Shown here in pieces: positions 26,724 through 34,703 of a stretch of DNA of 64,000 nucleotides. The stretch's first letter is position 1, and each line of letters starts with the position of its first letter. Both the position numbers and the translations under genes were made by a program. Source of the DNA: a bacterium (GTDB lineage: Bacteria > Armatimonadota > Fimbriimonadia > Fimbriimonadales > Fimbriimonadaceae); assembly GCA_013823945.1 (NCBI GenBank), contig PNMZ01000003.1, forward strand, positions 212,326 through 276,325, written 5' to 3'. Below the pieces are notes generated by a model, which made no database searches, was not told the DNA's origin, and saw only the letters and a program-made list of their open reading frames with translations.

Positions 26724-27086
26724 ATGAAAACGAAACAACTCCTTTTCTTCGCCATTGGCCTCGGTTTGGCCCAGACCGCATTTTCGCAAGCGAACGAAGT
26801 TCTCATCCACGTTCGCCCGTTCATGAGCTACAAAGTGGAAATATTTTACCGAGGTGAGCCGCACCCGATTCGAACCGTGCACTTCAACTCCTGGTTCAAC
26901 TACCAGTATTGGTTCAAGCACTCGGTCGAAGGCTTCAGGTCAACCTTCTATCGGGTGACCGGGGCCGGTCGAGTTGATCAGACGGACTCGATGAGAAATC
27001 TCATGGGAATTGGCAAGGTAACCCTCCGTGCAGGGCAGCCCTTCCTCGACCCGAGACTAAGTGGAGATATCACGTGGAGTTGGTAG
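26724..27086 (+). CDS. Small exported hypothetical protein
   Basis: 120 aa with a good signal peptide (LLFFAIGLGLAQTAFS) and a beta-rich mature part full of aromatics (FNSWFNYQYWF). No family recognised. The start is supported by AAAACGAAAATG context rather than a strong ribosome site. It stands alone between the decayed att site and a hairpin terminator, so it may be a cargo gene or island-specific envelope protein. Confidence 0.5.
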   Translation: MKTKQLLFFAIGLGLAQTAFSQANEVLIHVRPFMSYKVEIFYRGEPHPIRTVHFNSWFNYQYWFKHSVEGFRSTFYRVTGAGRVDQTDSMRNLMGIGKVTLRAGQPFLDPRLSGDITWSW

Positions 27087-27110
27087 GTCGTACCTGATCC
27101 GCGTTCACAA

Positions 27111-27132
27111 GGCCAGCTGTTCATAGCTGGCC
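27111..27132 (+). terminator. Hairpin terminator, possibly bidirectional
   Basis: GGCCAGCT (27111-27118), 6-base loop, AGCTGGCC (27125-27132) then TCGTTGTTT. It lies between a plus-strand gene ending at 27086 and a minus-strand gene ending at 27158, so it could serve both. Confidence 0.6.
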
Positions 27133-27157
27133 TCGTTGTTTCGCCCAGTCAGAGTTT

Positions 27158-27475
27158 TCAGGAAAATTCGATGGTGCGTGTATTCACTTTCCGGACTGTC
27201 TCCCGATGCGTGTCCGTTCCATACTTGATTCCCAGTGCCCGCCGTTCGGAAGTGGTCGTACGCTTTTCTTCTTGCACTTGAGTAAGGGTGAGCCGCTTCT
27301 TTCCCGCATGCATTGCAAGAAGGAGTCCACACAGCTCAGGGCTGGTTTTGGCGAGCGTGACGATTGCTTCAGCCAAGGCATTTTGCGCTTCGGCAGGTCT
27401 GCCCTGGGCTGTGAGGTTTTCCGCTTTTGACAATTGGTAGCGAACAGATGCTGGAAGGGATGTTAGTTCTTTCAT
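27158..27475 (-). CDS. Small hypothetical protein downstream of mobilisation genes
   Basis: 105 aa, charged, helical at the N-terminus (LSKAENLTAQGRPAEAQNAL, weakly TPR-like), basic at the C-terminus. No family recognised. It follows the Replic_Relax gene by about 20 bases on the same strand, so is probably co-transcribed with it and the coupling ATPase. A mobilisation accessory role is conjecture. Confidence 0.5.
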   Translation of the reverse strand: MKELTSLPASVRYQLSKAENLTAQGRPAEAQNALAEAIVTLAKTSPELCGLLLAMHAGKKRLTLTQVQEEKRTTTSERRALGIKYGTDTHRETVRKVNTRTIEFS

Positions 27476-27496
27476 GATTGGTTTCCTAGAAATGGG

Positions 27497-28189
27497 TCAG
27501 CTCCAATTCGAGGCGGCTTTCACCCCAAACTGGTCGAAGGTCAAAACGTCGTTCACAAGAGGCGATCCCTCCGTGACGATTCGAGCCAGGTGCTTGGCTC
27601 TCAAGGTTCCCGTGGTGAGGGTGAGAAGGCGGAAACTTGGTTCACCCCAGGCTCGCGTACACTCGCCAGTAGCGATAAATGCTTCGTAGGCACGAAGTTT
27701 CTCCGCAAACTTGGCTGGGTTCACGTGGCCGAGGTCAACTTCAACGGCAAGGAGACCTTTACCGGGAAACATCGCTAAACCATCCGGGCGCACCTCATGA
27801 GTTTTGCCGCCGCTGACAAACAGCGTCTTAAGCTGTTGCTCAAACCTCCAGGCGGAGGCTCCTTTTTGCGCCAGGGAGATTCTCGTGTTGGTGACGCTGA
27901 GCGCGTGTTGCAAAAATCGTGGAGAGCCAGATCGTGCGGCTAGCAACGGACCGATTCTCAACCCAACCACCTCAGAAGCAGATGGCGACGCCATGTAGAG
28001 GCTTTGAGCAAAGAACGGTGTTTCGAGCCGTTTCACCAAGCCTGCTTCGATGAGACCCCGAATGCGGGTGTTAAGCCTCGTGACCGTCGAGAAATACCCT
28101 AGTTGAAGCAGCTGATCCCGACTTAGGACGTGACTAAGTGCCAAATCCTTCAGGACGTGAACATCCCGCTCCGTCAGCTGCATAGCCAA
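27497..28189 (-). CDS. Replication-relaxation (MobC/Replic_Relax-like) protein
   Basis: 230 aa. An N-terminal winged-helix (ERDVHVLKDLALSHVLSRDQ, then TRLNTRIRGLIEAGLVKRL) precedes a nuclease-like domain with VRPDGLAMFPGKGLLAVEVD, the R-P-D and E-x-D signature of the replication-relaxation family, which acts in plasmid replication or as a relaxase-like mobilisation factor. It overlaps the coupling ATPase by 16 bases. No classical relaxase is in the island, so this is the best candidate for DNA processing during transfer. Confidence 0.75.
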   Translation of the reverse strand: MAMQLTERDVHVLKDLALSHVLSRDQLLQLGYFSTVTRLNTRIRGLIEAGLVKRLETPFFAQSLYMASPSASEVVGLRIGPLLAARSGSPRFLQHALSVTNTRISLAQKGASAWRFEQQLKTLFVSGGKTHEVRPDGLAMFPGKGLLAVEVDLGHVNPAKFAEKLRAYEAFIATGECTRAWGEPSFRLLTLTTGTLRAKHLARIVTEGSPLVNDVLTFDQFGVKAASNWS

Positions 28190-29553
28190 TCCTCCAGTGG
28201 TTGGTGCTTCGCCCCACTCGCGAGAAAGGGCTTAGGCTCGGTAGGGAGGTGGACATTCACCAATTGAGGTTCGTCAAACGGATCGTCTTCATGATCGAAA
28301 TCGCACACCTCAACATGGCTTCGGGTGTCAAGGATCGCTTGCCGAAACTCGCGTCCCTCCGGACTCAGCCAGCCGGTTGAGTGCAGGAGCGGCTCGTTGA
28401 CCTCGATAAGGACTTCGCCCTGACCACGTACCCACATCAAGGCTTCACCCGTAGCCAGATTGTTTAGATCGTAGAGCTTCGGATCACCTGTGAGGTCCTT
28501 GCAAAGGGTTTGGCTATCCTCGCGTCCAGCCCTGAACGCAAACTTAACGCCGACATTTCCGAGGATCATAGAGCGAATTCGTGGAGTGAGCTGAGCGAGT
28601 GTTTGGTGGGCAAGGACGAGCGAAGCGGCAAACCGACGGCCCTCGGCAAGTAAGGAATCAAACTCCTTAAGCACGAAATTCTCGAATTCATCAACGTAGA
28701 TGCGGACGGGATTCCTGTCACGCTCAGGTATCTGCACACGGGCAAAAATCTCTCGCGTGACGGAGGCCAAGATCATGTTTCCCATCATCTTTGCTGCCCC
28801 ATGCAACTCGTCGATCGCAAGCGAAATCAAGGTGATACTTCCCGGCGTATTCAACTGCTTCCCGAGGTCAATCGGATTGGGGTGTCCGAGAACTTTGCGG
28901 AGAGCCGGGGTTGAGGTGAGGATGCTGAGCTTGTTCAAAACAGGCATAGCTAGCGCGTGCTGTTTTTCAATTGAGAGCGCATTGAACCGCTCCCAAAAGC
29001 CCGTCACGGGTGAAGCTTCAGCCTTGGCAAGGCATTGAAGGCGAAATGAAGCGTCATAGAACAGCTGATCCAACCGCGTGATCGGCTCGCCAACTTCAGC
29101 AAAGAGCATGAGGGCGAACCGGAGCGATTCGGCTAGCTGAATGCCCCAACTGTCAGATTCGTTTGCCACGGCATCGAGCACGCCTAGGGCTCTAAAATAC
29201 GGCTCACCGGGGCCATAAAGCGGATCGAAGCCGTGCGGATTCTGCTTTTCTCGAAGGTCAATCAGTGTCACGAGTGAGGGATCAACACGACCAGCTGCGA
29301 GTTCGAGCACCGCATCAACCAGGTCTCCGCGGGAGTCGAATGCGACAATGGAATGACTCCGCTCGATATCTTGCGCCTGCATGTGGTGTAGGAGGTTTGT
29401 TTTTCCAGCCCCAGTCGCGCCGATGGCGTACACGTGTGTCTTTTGAACCTGCGGGGGCAACTCGATCAGATGCTCAAGCGGGTCGTTGGACTCCAAATGC
29501 CAATCTTTCTTAACCCCAATCCACTGGGGAATCATCGTTGCGTGGTTTTTCAT
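28174..29553 (-). CDS. VirD4/TraG-like conjugative coupling ATPase
   Basis: 459 aa from ATG 29553 (MKNHATMIPQW), preceded by an AGGAG. Walker A GATGAGKT near residue 43 and Walker B VRIYVDEFENF near 285; SLVLAHQTLAQL is the Gln finger typical of TraG/VirD4/HerA-type ATPases. No N-terminal transmembrane helices are visible, as in the soluble TraD/TraG-like proteins paired with Replic_Relax genes in many mobilisable elements. No other type IV secretion gene occurs, so the island is probably mobilised by another element. Confidence 0.8.
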   Translation of the reverse strand: MKNHATMIPQWIGVKKDWHLESNDPLEHLIELPPQVQKTHVYAIGATGAGKTNLLHHMQAQDIERSHSIVAFDSRGDLVDAVLELAAGRVDPSLVTLIDLREKQNPHGFDPLYGPGEPYFRALGVLDAVANESDSWGIQLAESLRFALMLFAEVGEPITRLDQLFYDASFRLQCLAKAEASPVTGFWERFNALSIEKQHALAMPVLNKLSILTSTPALRKVLGHPNPIDLGKQLNTPGSITLISLAIDELHGAAKMMGNMILASVTREIFARVQIPERDRNPVRIYVDEFENFVLKEFDSLLAEGRRFAASLVLAHQTLAQLTPRIRSMILGNVGVKFAFRAGREDSQTLCKDLTGDPKLYDLNNLATGEALMWVRGQGEVLIEVNEPLLHSTGWLSPEGREFRQAILDTRSHVEVCDFDHEDDPFDEPQLVNVHLPTEPKPFLASGAKHQPLEDWLCS

Positions 29554-29595
29554 GGTGCGGTAACTTCTCCTACATAGGAGCGTGTCAGACAAGGG

Positions 29596-30756
29596 ATGCC
29601 GCACGAAGACGCAGAACTCGATTATTTAGCCGGAACTCAACCGTATGAAAATCCGGCTTCGTTCGAGCGCGTTGTGAAAGAGGCATTCCTGCTCGAACTC
29701 GACTGCTCGCAGAACCAGGACATCGCGGACGTGCTCGGCGTGGACAAGAGCAGAATCTCACAAATCTTCGGTAGCCCAAGCAATCTGAAGCCGGAAACCA
29801 TCCAGAAGCTACTAGATCACCTCAAGAGCAAGGAGCACAAGCGGATGATCGTTGAAGCATGGATGCGCGAGTGCTTTGGAGACGAAATCTTGCATCAGAC
29901 GGGTCAGCCGACGGTTGGGAAGCGGATTACCGAGAAGACGATCCGACGGATTGATCGGCAGATTCGAGAGTCCCGGCTCAGCCTTGCGGCTAACACAGCG
30001 ATTGAGGCGGTGGAGAGAACCGAGGATGCGGTTATGCGGGAGCGACTTCTGGACCGGGCCTTCTTCGCGAGACAACGTCTGGATCAGCCAGGGCAAGCAA
30101 TGCAGATCGCCCGAAGAATCATTGAAGCGGCACTAGACCGGAAAGACTACGCACGCGCTGCGGCAGGCTACTGCATGGCTGGACGTGTGCTCCGGGGTAT
30201 GGCAGATTCACGGGAACGGGAGACGTTGCACTTACTAGATCGTTCCGAGGCACTTCTTTCGCTGGCTGGACCGCCGCCTCAAACACCCCCGCCTTATGTT
30301 CTGGTCAGTGTCGAAGTGTTGCAAATCGAACGAATCAACTTGGCAATAACGCTACTTGAAAGGAAGGAGGTTGTGACGCCAGACAAAGTTGTGCAGGGCT
30401 ACTTAGTGACGGTGGTCAGCCACCTCAAGGCTGCGAAGTTCTATCAAACTCGGTCTAGGTTGCTTCAACTCCAAGCCAGAATCCACCTCAGGCTTGGAGA
30501 AGCGTTCCAAGCCCAGGAGTGCCTCGAAAAGTCGTTTAACGCGGGGGACATTAAGAATCTGAACAGCTACGAAGTATCCGGCGTCGTGAATGGAAGAATT
30601 CTTGCTCACACAGAAGGACCTGAGGGTGCCATCGAGTATTTGGAGAAGGTCATTGAAAACTGCATCAACTCTCACGACTACTACCATCAGCGGTTAGCAG
30701 AATATGACTTGGCTCGATTAGAGAGACAACTCATGGTCGAGCTTCGGTTGGACTAG
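29596..30756 (+). CDS. HTH regulator with TPR-like helical repeats
   Basis: 386 aa. Residues about 25-70 form an HTH (DIADVLGVDKSRISQIFG). The remainder is a helical array with paired-helix spacing (AEQ/ALDRK, LQLQARIHLRLGEAFQAQEC), as in TPR regulators of the Rgg/PlcR/NprR kind that sense peptides, although no peptide gene was found nearby. It is divergent from the coupling ATPase: their 5' ends are about 40 bases apart, so it may control transfer. Its 3' end overlaps the small XRE gene by 4 bases. Confidence 0.65.
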   Translation: MPHEDAELDYLAGTQPYENPASFERVVKEAFLLELDCSQNQDIADVLGVDKSRISQIFGSPSNLKPETIQKLLDHLKSKEHKRMIVEAWMRECFGDEILHQTGQPTVGKRITEKTIRRIDRQIRESRLSLAANTAIEAVERTEDAVMRERLLDRAFFARQRLDQPGQAMQIARRIIEAALDRKDYARAAAGYCMAGRVLRGMADSRERETLHLLDRSEALLSLAGPPPQTPPPYVLVSVEVLQIERINLAITLLERKEVVTPDKVVQGYLVTVVSHLKAAKFYQTRSRLLQLQARIHLRLGEAFQAQECLEKSFNAGDIKNLNSYEVSGVVNGRILAHTEGPEGAIEYLEKVIENCINSHDYYHQRLAEYDLARLERQLMVELRLD

Positions 30757-31016
30757 CCCGCTTGTTTGGAACAGAGATCGACAATAGTGGCAGGATTCCA
30801 GCCCAGAACGCGACATAGGTCCAGGAACTCAGTGAGCTCCAGTGTGCGCTTTCCCTGAACGAGCTTGTTGACGTAGCTTGAACTAACTCCGAGTGCCTTC
30901 CCGAGTTCTCGCTGACTGAGACCAAGTTCTGAGATGCGCTCGGCAACCATAGCGCGAAGTCGCTTGTACTCACCTCGCTCCAGCTTCCTAGCCCTCCCTT
31001 CTCGTGGTTCTGGCAC
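30753..31016 (-). CDS. XRE-family HTH repressor
   Basis: About 87 aa from GTG 31016. HTH: ERISELGLSQRELGKALGVS, followed by SYVNKLVQGKRTLEL. Upstream in-frame codons run into the divergent gene, so the GTG is preferred over the ATG at 31163. The perfect palindrome CTGTACCC-AAATA-GGGTACAG lies 22 bases upstream and is the likely operator. It probably represses the divergent lipoprotein gene and perhaps itself. Confidence 0.75.
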   Translation of the reverse strand: MPEPREGRARKLERGEYKRLRAMVAERISELGLSQRELGKALGVSSSYVNKLVQGKRTLELTEFLDLCRVLGWNPATIVDLCSKQAG

Positions 31017-31025
31017 TGAGAAACA

Positions 31026-31058
31026 TTGACAGAAACACTGTACCCAAATAGGGTACAG
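31026..31058 (+). promoter_or_regulatory. Promoter with palindromic operator
   Basis: On the plus strand TTGACA (31026-31031) is followed after 17 bases by TAGGGT (31049-31054) as a poor -10. Between and over it sits CTGTACCC AAATA GGGTACAG (31038-31058), 8-base arms, exact. The ATG at 31066 follows. A repressor bound there would block this promoter; the divergent XRE gene is the obvious candidate. Confidence 0.7.
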
Positions 31059-31065
31059 TTCGATC

Positions 31066-32058
31066 ATGCGACGTGCCAATGTATCCATCTGCATGCTCTC
31101 CGCACTGGCTCTGACACTCATCGGATGCGGTGGCGGAGGTGCCAATTCGGTCAACAATCTCACCCTTGGGGCAACTCGGGCATCAATCGCCTACGGAGAG
31201 ACGGTTACGATCAACTGGGACACTCAGGGGCTCAACACCTCCTCAAACAACGGATTTGAACGAAGCAACTTTGCCGATGTGCCTTCGGGCCTTCCGGGGA
31301 GCGGTAGCGTTACCGATCAGCCTGCCATTTCGACGACCTACCGTATGGAGGTTCGAGCTGCCTCCGGTAGCGTGGTGTCACGGTCGGTTTCCGTCTCGGT
31401 TGCTCCAAGCACAAAGTCTTTCCTTGTCGTCGGCTCAAGTTCCACGGGCGACCGCACTGCCGCACTAACACTCATTTCAGAGGTGACAACGACCGCTCCG
31501 ACGGCTTCGACAACGATCCCGTCCCCGTCCGCATCCTATGACGCACTTGTGCTTTGTGAGGGTGGTACATTTGGTCCGACCGATCAAGCAACGGTAGCTT
31601 CGTGGCTCACGGCTGGGAAGGGTGTCATCGTGGTTGGAGGTGCTGGAAATCAGCTAGCCACCGGTGATGTGAATGATTCGGATACGTCGAGCATTTCGGG
31701 TTGGTTTGGCGGAGTCTCCAACTGTGAGCGACAGAACGTGAACCGTGTTGCACGATTCGAAGCCTCGCAGGCGCAAAGTGGCGTTGAGCGGACCGTTAGA
31801 GATTGGACCGAATCCTCTGTTCAGGGACGCCAGCTGGAATGGGACCCCAGCTATAAGATCACATCGATCAGCGGGTCTGCAAATGCACAAACAATGGATA
31901 TCAATGGCACGGACGTCACCTCGTGGACCTTCTCCTCAGGCACAGGCAGAGTCTATTTTCTGATTGGTCTCACAGGGCCAAGTGCAACGACAAACTATAC
32001 AAGCGCAACGATCCGTGAAGCATTCTTGTCGGGGGTTCGGTGGGCTGCTCGGGGTTAA
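31066..32058 (+). CDS. Putative surface lipoprotein
   Basis: 330 aa. Signal with lipobox LTLIGCGGGG, then Ser/Thr-rich beta segments (SGLPGSGSVTDQ, ISTTYRMEVRAAS, VVSRSVSVSV) like a bacterial Ig-like fold, and a second half with a flavodoxin- or GATase-like look (ALVLCEGGTFGPTDQATVAS, GKGVIVVGGAGNQL). No named family. Sits behind a palindrome-controlled promoter, so expression is probably switched with the element's state. Could be a cargo or surface-exclusion protein. Confidence 0.6.
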   Translation: MRRANVSICMLSALALTLIGCGGGGANSVNNLTLGATRASIAYGETVTINWDTQGLNTSSNNGFERSNFADVPSGLPGSGSVTDQPAISTTYRMEVRAASGSVVSRSVSVSVAPSTKSFLVVGSSSTGDRTAALTLISEVTTTAPTASTTIPSPSASYDALVLCEGGTFGPTDQATVASWLTAGKGVIVVGGAGNQLATGDVNDSDTSSISGWFGGVSNCERQNVNRVARFEASQAQSGVERTVRDWTESSVQGRQLEWDPSYKITSISGSANAQTMDINGTDVTSWTFSSGTGRVYFLIGLTGPSATTNYTSATIREAFLSGVRWAARG

Positions 32059-32088
32059 TGCTACGCTTTCTAGACCGGAGATTCGCGA

Positions 32089-32562
32089 ATGAAAAGATCT
32101 AGTGCAGTCATCACATCAATGTGCCTCATCAGCTTCGGTGTGGCTCAAACAAAGAAAATGAGCCCATTCGAGTCTCCCATCAAAGAAAGTGTTTTTGAGC
32201 AAGCTTGGAAAGATGCAAAAGATGCGCCGAGGGGTTCTCGATTGTTGGAATGGACGACTCCAGCCAACTCCGAGCCTGCGTTTAAGTTGGGCAACTCACG
32301 AGGTGCTCGATTCTTTAGTGATTGGAAGTTACCGACCAAAGACCTGGATGGTCTCATTGCGAAAATTGTGATCTACGATGTTAACGATCAGCCCATCGGT
32401 CAACCCGAGTTCGTGAAGGTGAGTGGGTTCTGGGATGCGCCAAAGCGTCCGAAGAATATTGGCGTAACCATTCCGTTGGCTCCGGGAGGAAAGACGTCTT
32501 CTGCCCAGATTTGGCTCGTTGCTGATAGCTATCGGGCGACCACTGGCATGTTCAAGTTGTAG
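32089..32562 (+). CDS. Small exported hypothetical protein
   Basis: 157 aa with signal peptide (SSAVITSMCLISFGVA) and a beta-rich mature part (IYDVNDQPIGQPEFVKVSGFW). No family recognised. Thirty bases after the lipoprotein gene on the same strand and followed by a terminator, so they form a two-gene unit. Confidence 0.55.
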   Translation: MKRSSAVITSMCLISFGVAQTKKMSPFESPIKESVFEQAWKDAKDAPRGSRLLEWTTPANSEPAFKLGNSRGARFFSDWKLPTKDLDGLIAKIVIYDVNDQPIGQPEFVKVSGFWDAPKRPKNIGVTIPLAPGGKTSSAQIWLVADSYRATTGMFKL

Positions 32563-32600
32563 GGTGAGGCCATCCGAGGGGTTGCAGAGGTACGACCAAA

Positions 32601-32624
32601 CCCCCGACCAGGTCTAGTCGGGGG
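32601..32624 (+). terminator. Hairpin terminator
   Basis: CCCCCGAC (32601-32608), 8-base loop, GTCGGGGG (32617-32624), followed by TCTT. It ends the 31066-32562 unit. The rest of 32563-32957 contains no gene I can support. Confidence 0.65.
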
Positions 32625-32957
32625 TCTTGAAGCTAGCCCAGGTTCAGTGGCGAGCTCAACCCTCGTGTTTCACTCGGTTTAATCTTTCTCACTCTTCGCT
32701 CTGACCGCTCATCCCTCGAATTCATAAGCCCGACCTCAACTACTCGGCGGGCGGGCGCCACCGTTCCTAGAGACGCACACTTTCAGTGTGCTGTTCTTGC
32801 TCATCCTTTGACCCTCTGTAGTGTCCGAGCATCTAATTCTGAGGTATCCAGTCGGTAGAAAGAGTGTAAATGTGTTCCCACCCAACCCAGCCCTGTTGTT
32901 CCGTTTTGCGGCTGCTCGTTGGATTGTGTGGAAAACTTCGGACGAGCGCGTTGTCTT

Positions 32958-33308
32958 TTATTTCTTTCTGTATATTGTTGCGCTCCGATTTCCATGCAGT
33001 GCAAGTTCCGATTGTGCCGCTGTTCGTTGCGCGTATGAACGTGGCTTGTGGATAAGTCCGAGGTCTCGAAGTCTTCGAAGGGCGCGGGAGACGGCATCAT
33101 GCCCCCTACCGGAGCGAGCCATCAAAGTCCGGTAGGTCAGCAGGATCGTCTGGTTGTCTCGCTGCCAACCCGAGGTTTGCCTGATCAGGATCAGGAGAAT
33201 CCTCAGCTCCGTATCCTTGAGATTGGGGATCACCTTGTCGAACAGCACGTTGGGAACCTTGGTCCACGGCGTCGAAGGCGGCGGCAAGGTCAGCTTTAGT
33301 CTGGGCAT
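32958..33308 (-). CDS. RepO-like replication HTH protein
   Basis: 116 aa from ATG 33308 (MPRLKLTLPPPSTPW). The core VPNVLFDKVIPNLKDTELRI, then LLILIRQTSGWQR and SRALRRLRDLGLI, matches the winged-helix of phage/plasmid replication proteins (RepO-like). Its first 200 bases overlap the 3' part of the next gene upstream in another frame, an unusually long overlap. It is the last gene of a four-gene minus-strand unit and gives the island a plausible autonomous replication factor. Confidence 0.65.
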   Translation of the reverse strand: MPRLKLTLPPPSTPWTKVPNVLFDKVIPNLKDTELRILLILIRQTSGWQRDNQTILLTYRTLMARSGRGHDAVSRALRRLRDLGLIHKPRSYAQRTAAQSELALHGNRSATIYRKK

Positions 33309-33516
33309 AGTAGTATTCCTTAGGGGGTGAATAGCTCTTGCGGATGGCATCCACGATGAACGCCTCTTGACGCTTGGCTTTGCGGTAGGGCAGGTAGATC
33401 AGCTGTTGCTCGATCTCATCCTCCGAAAACTGAGAGAGAAGCTCGACGACGCCATCCTTGGAGACACCGAGCTTGTAGAGTTCCACCGCGAGCCTTGTTT
33501 TGCGATCCATGCTCAT
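33106..33516 (-). CDS. Hypothetical protein overlapping the RepO-like gene
   Basis: 136 aa, with an ATG at 33516 overlapping the stop of the Mrr-like gene (ATGA). The first 70 residues look like a normal soluble protein (DGVVELLSQFSEDEIEQQLI, LPYRKAKRQEAFIVDAI). The last 65 read like out-of-frame sequence of the RepO-like gene (QGDPQSQGYGAEDSPDPDQ). Either the overlap is real dual coding or the gene was extended by loss of its own stop. Possibly a plasmid-type replication accessory. N-terminal part fairly sure, C-terminal end not. Confidence 0.5.
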   Translation of the reverse strand: MSMDRKTRLAVELYKLGVSKDGVVELLSQFSEDEIEQQLIYLPYRKAKRQEAFIVDAIRKSYSPPKEYYYAQTKADLAAAFDAVDQGSQRAVRQGDPQSQGYGAEDSPDPDQANLGLAARQPDDPADLPDFDGSLR

Positions 33517-34019
33517 CGCACCTCCAGACGCATGAAGGCCGAGACGCGACGACCTACCTCTTCGAGTTCACCGAAGAAGCGGTAGTCAGGCTCTCCTGAG
33601 GGCCTCACGGCAATCTTAAGGTCGCTCAGTCGCTTAGCAAGCTCGGTCCCATCAATCACATTCACCCGAGCGGACTGGTAGTGGGGTTGCAGCTTCTTGG
33701 CCGTCGCGGTAACGTGGCGAGGAGAGACGATGATTCCAAGGTCTGCCTTGGTGCGCATGACGGCCCCGGCCATCTCATCAAGCATGCGGATGCGAACCCC
33801 ATCGTTGATCACCTTAACAATCACCTTCAAGGGGAGCGAGCCGAACGAGCTCTCGCACATCAGCTCGTGGCCGCCGAAGCGAGATTTTTGACGCGTTTCC
33901 CTGCGATCTAGGATTTGGACCTCGCCAAACCCTGACCTTGCGAGCACTTTAGAGGTCAGGATGAGGAGGGTATGCAGAGAGCTTCTTTGAAGCAAGTGGG
34001 TCAGTGCAAGGTTGATCAT
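33513..34019 (-). CDS. Mrr-like restriction-endonuclease-fold protein
   Basis: 168 aa from ATG 34019, coupled (ATGA) to the XRE gene before it. The pattern GHELMCESSFGSLPLKVIVKV, then MAGAVMRTKADLGIIVSPRH resembles Mrr-type nuclease folds, where D/E-x-K catalytic residues follow; here the site E-x(n)-K-V-I-V-K is incomplete, so it may be inactive. A helical N-terminus (LALTHLLQRSSLHTLL). Could act in replication or modification-dependent restriction. Low certainty on function. Confidence 0.45.
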   Translation of the reverse strand: MINLALTHLLQRSSLHTLLILTSKVLARSGFGEVQILDRRETRQKSRFGGHELMCESSFGSLPLKVIVKVINDGVRIRMLDEMAGAVMRTKADLGIIVSPRHVTATAKKLQPHYQSARVNVIDGTELAKRLSDLKIAVRPSGEPDYRFFGELEEVGRRVSAFMRLEVR

Positions 34020-34450
34020 TTTGATTCTCCTTTCGTTGATTCGATGTATCCCTTCGGATGGCGTGAAGTAACCCAGCACCCCGGCTTAATGCCTTGGAAA
34101 GCTGGTTTGAGGTCTCCGAACTCATCGGTTGCATTCTCGGGGAGGCACCCCCGGCAACCGGCTAGATCGCAGGTATGCGGTGTCAAAAATTTTCCAAGCT
34201 CGGCAACCAAGTCTCTCGGATCGATCCGATAGCCGAGCGTCTGCTCCAAGGCAGTGGTGACGCGAGCGACCAATGCGAAACTTGGATTCATCTTCCCGTT
34301 GATCAGTCGAGAGACTGACGACGCGCTCACCTTAGCATCCAGGGCAAGGCGGGTGACGCCGTGGAAGGCGTACCGATTGGTATGAATCATCAGATCGGAG
34401 ACCCGATTGATGACCGGCCCGAGGGCCTGAGTCGGGGGTGGTTTGTGCAT
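34016..34450 (-). CDS. XRE-family HTH regulator of the replication unit
   Basis: 144 aa. N-terminal HTH: VTRLALDAKVSASSVSRLIN, then GKMNPSFALVARVTTALEQT, typical of Cro/CI-like repressors. The C-terminal part has CDLAGCRGCLPEN, a possible metal site. Starts the unit XRE, Mrr-like, unknown, RepO-like, linked by 4-base overlaps, so it probably controls replication or copy number. In the region upstream the same frame continues with TVGCTPCIDAQG but without an ATG, so the start at 34450 is kept. Confidence 0.7.
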   Translation of the reverse strand: MHKPPPTQALGPVINRVSDLMIHTNRYAFHGVTRLALDAKVSASSVSRLINGKMNPSFALVARVTTALEQTLGYRIDPRDLVAELGKFLTPHTCDLAGCRGCLPENATDEFGDLKPAFQGIKPGCWVTSRHPKGYIESTKGESK

Positions 34451-34703
34451 GCACCCATTGCACCAAACCGAACAAAAGCCGACAAGTCCTTGTGCGTCGA
34501 TGCAAGGCGTGCACCCTACCGTTTTAGCTTTTGGAAGGCACTTTGCTGATGCGATGATTCTTGCATGTGGCTTCCAACCCCCAATTCCGAGGATGTAGAT
34601 TCTTTCCGAGCTTTAGTTGCCCGGAAGTTTTCGATAGAGTTAAGCCACGAGCAAGCTCAAGCCTCCGCTACCCGGCTACTACAAATCTATTTCTATAAGC
34701 TTT

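Noticed and set aside
28174..29553. Full conjugative (ICE) transfer system
   Set aside because: No VirB-type secretion genes or classical relaxase were seen; only a coupling ATPase and a Replic_Relax protein are present, so a mobilisable element is the safer call.
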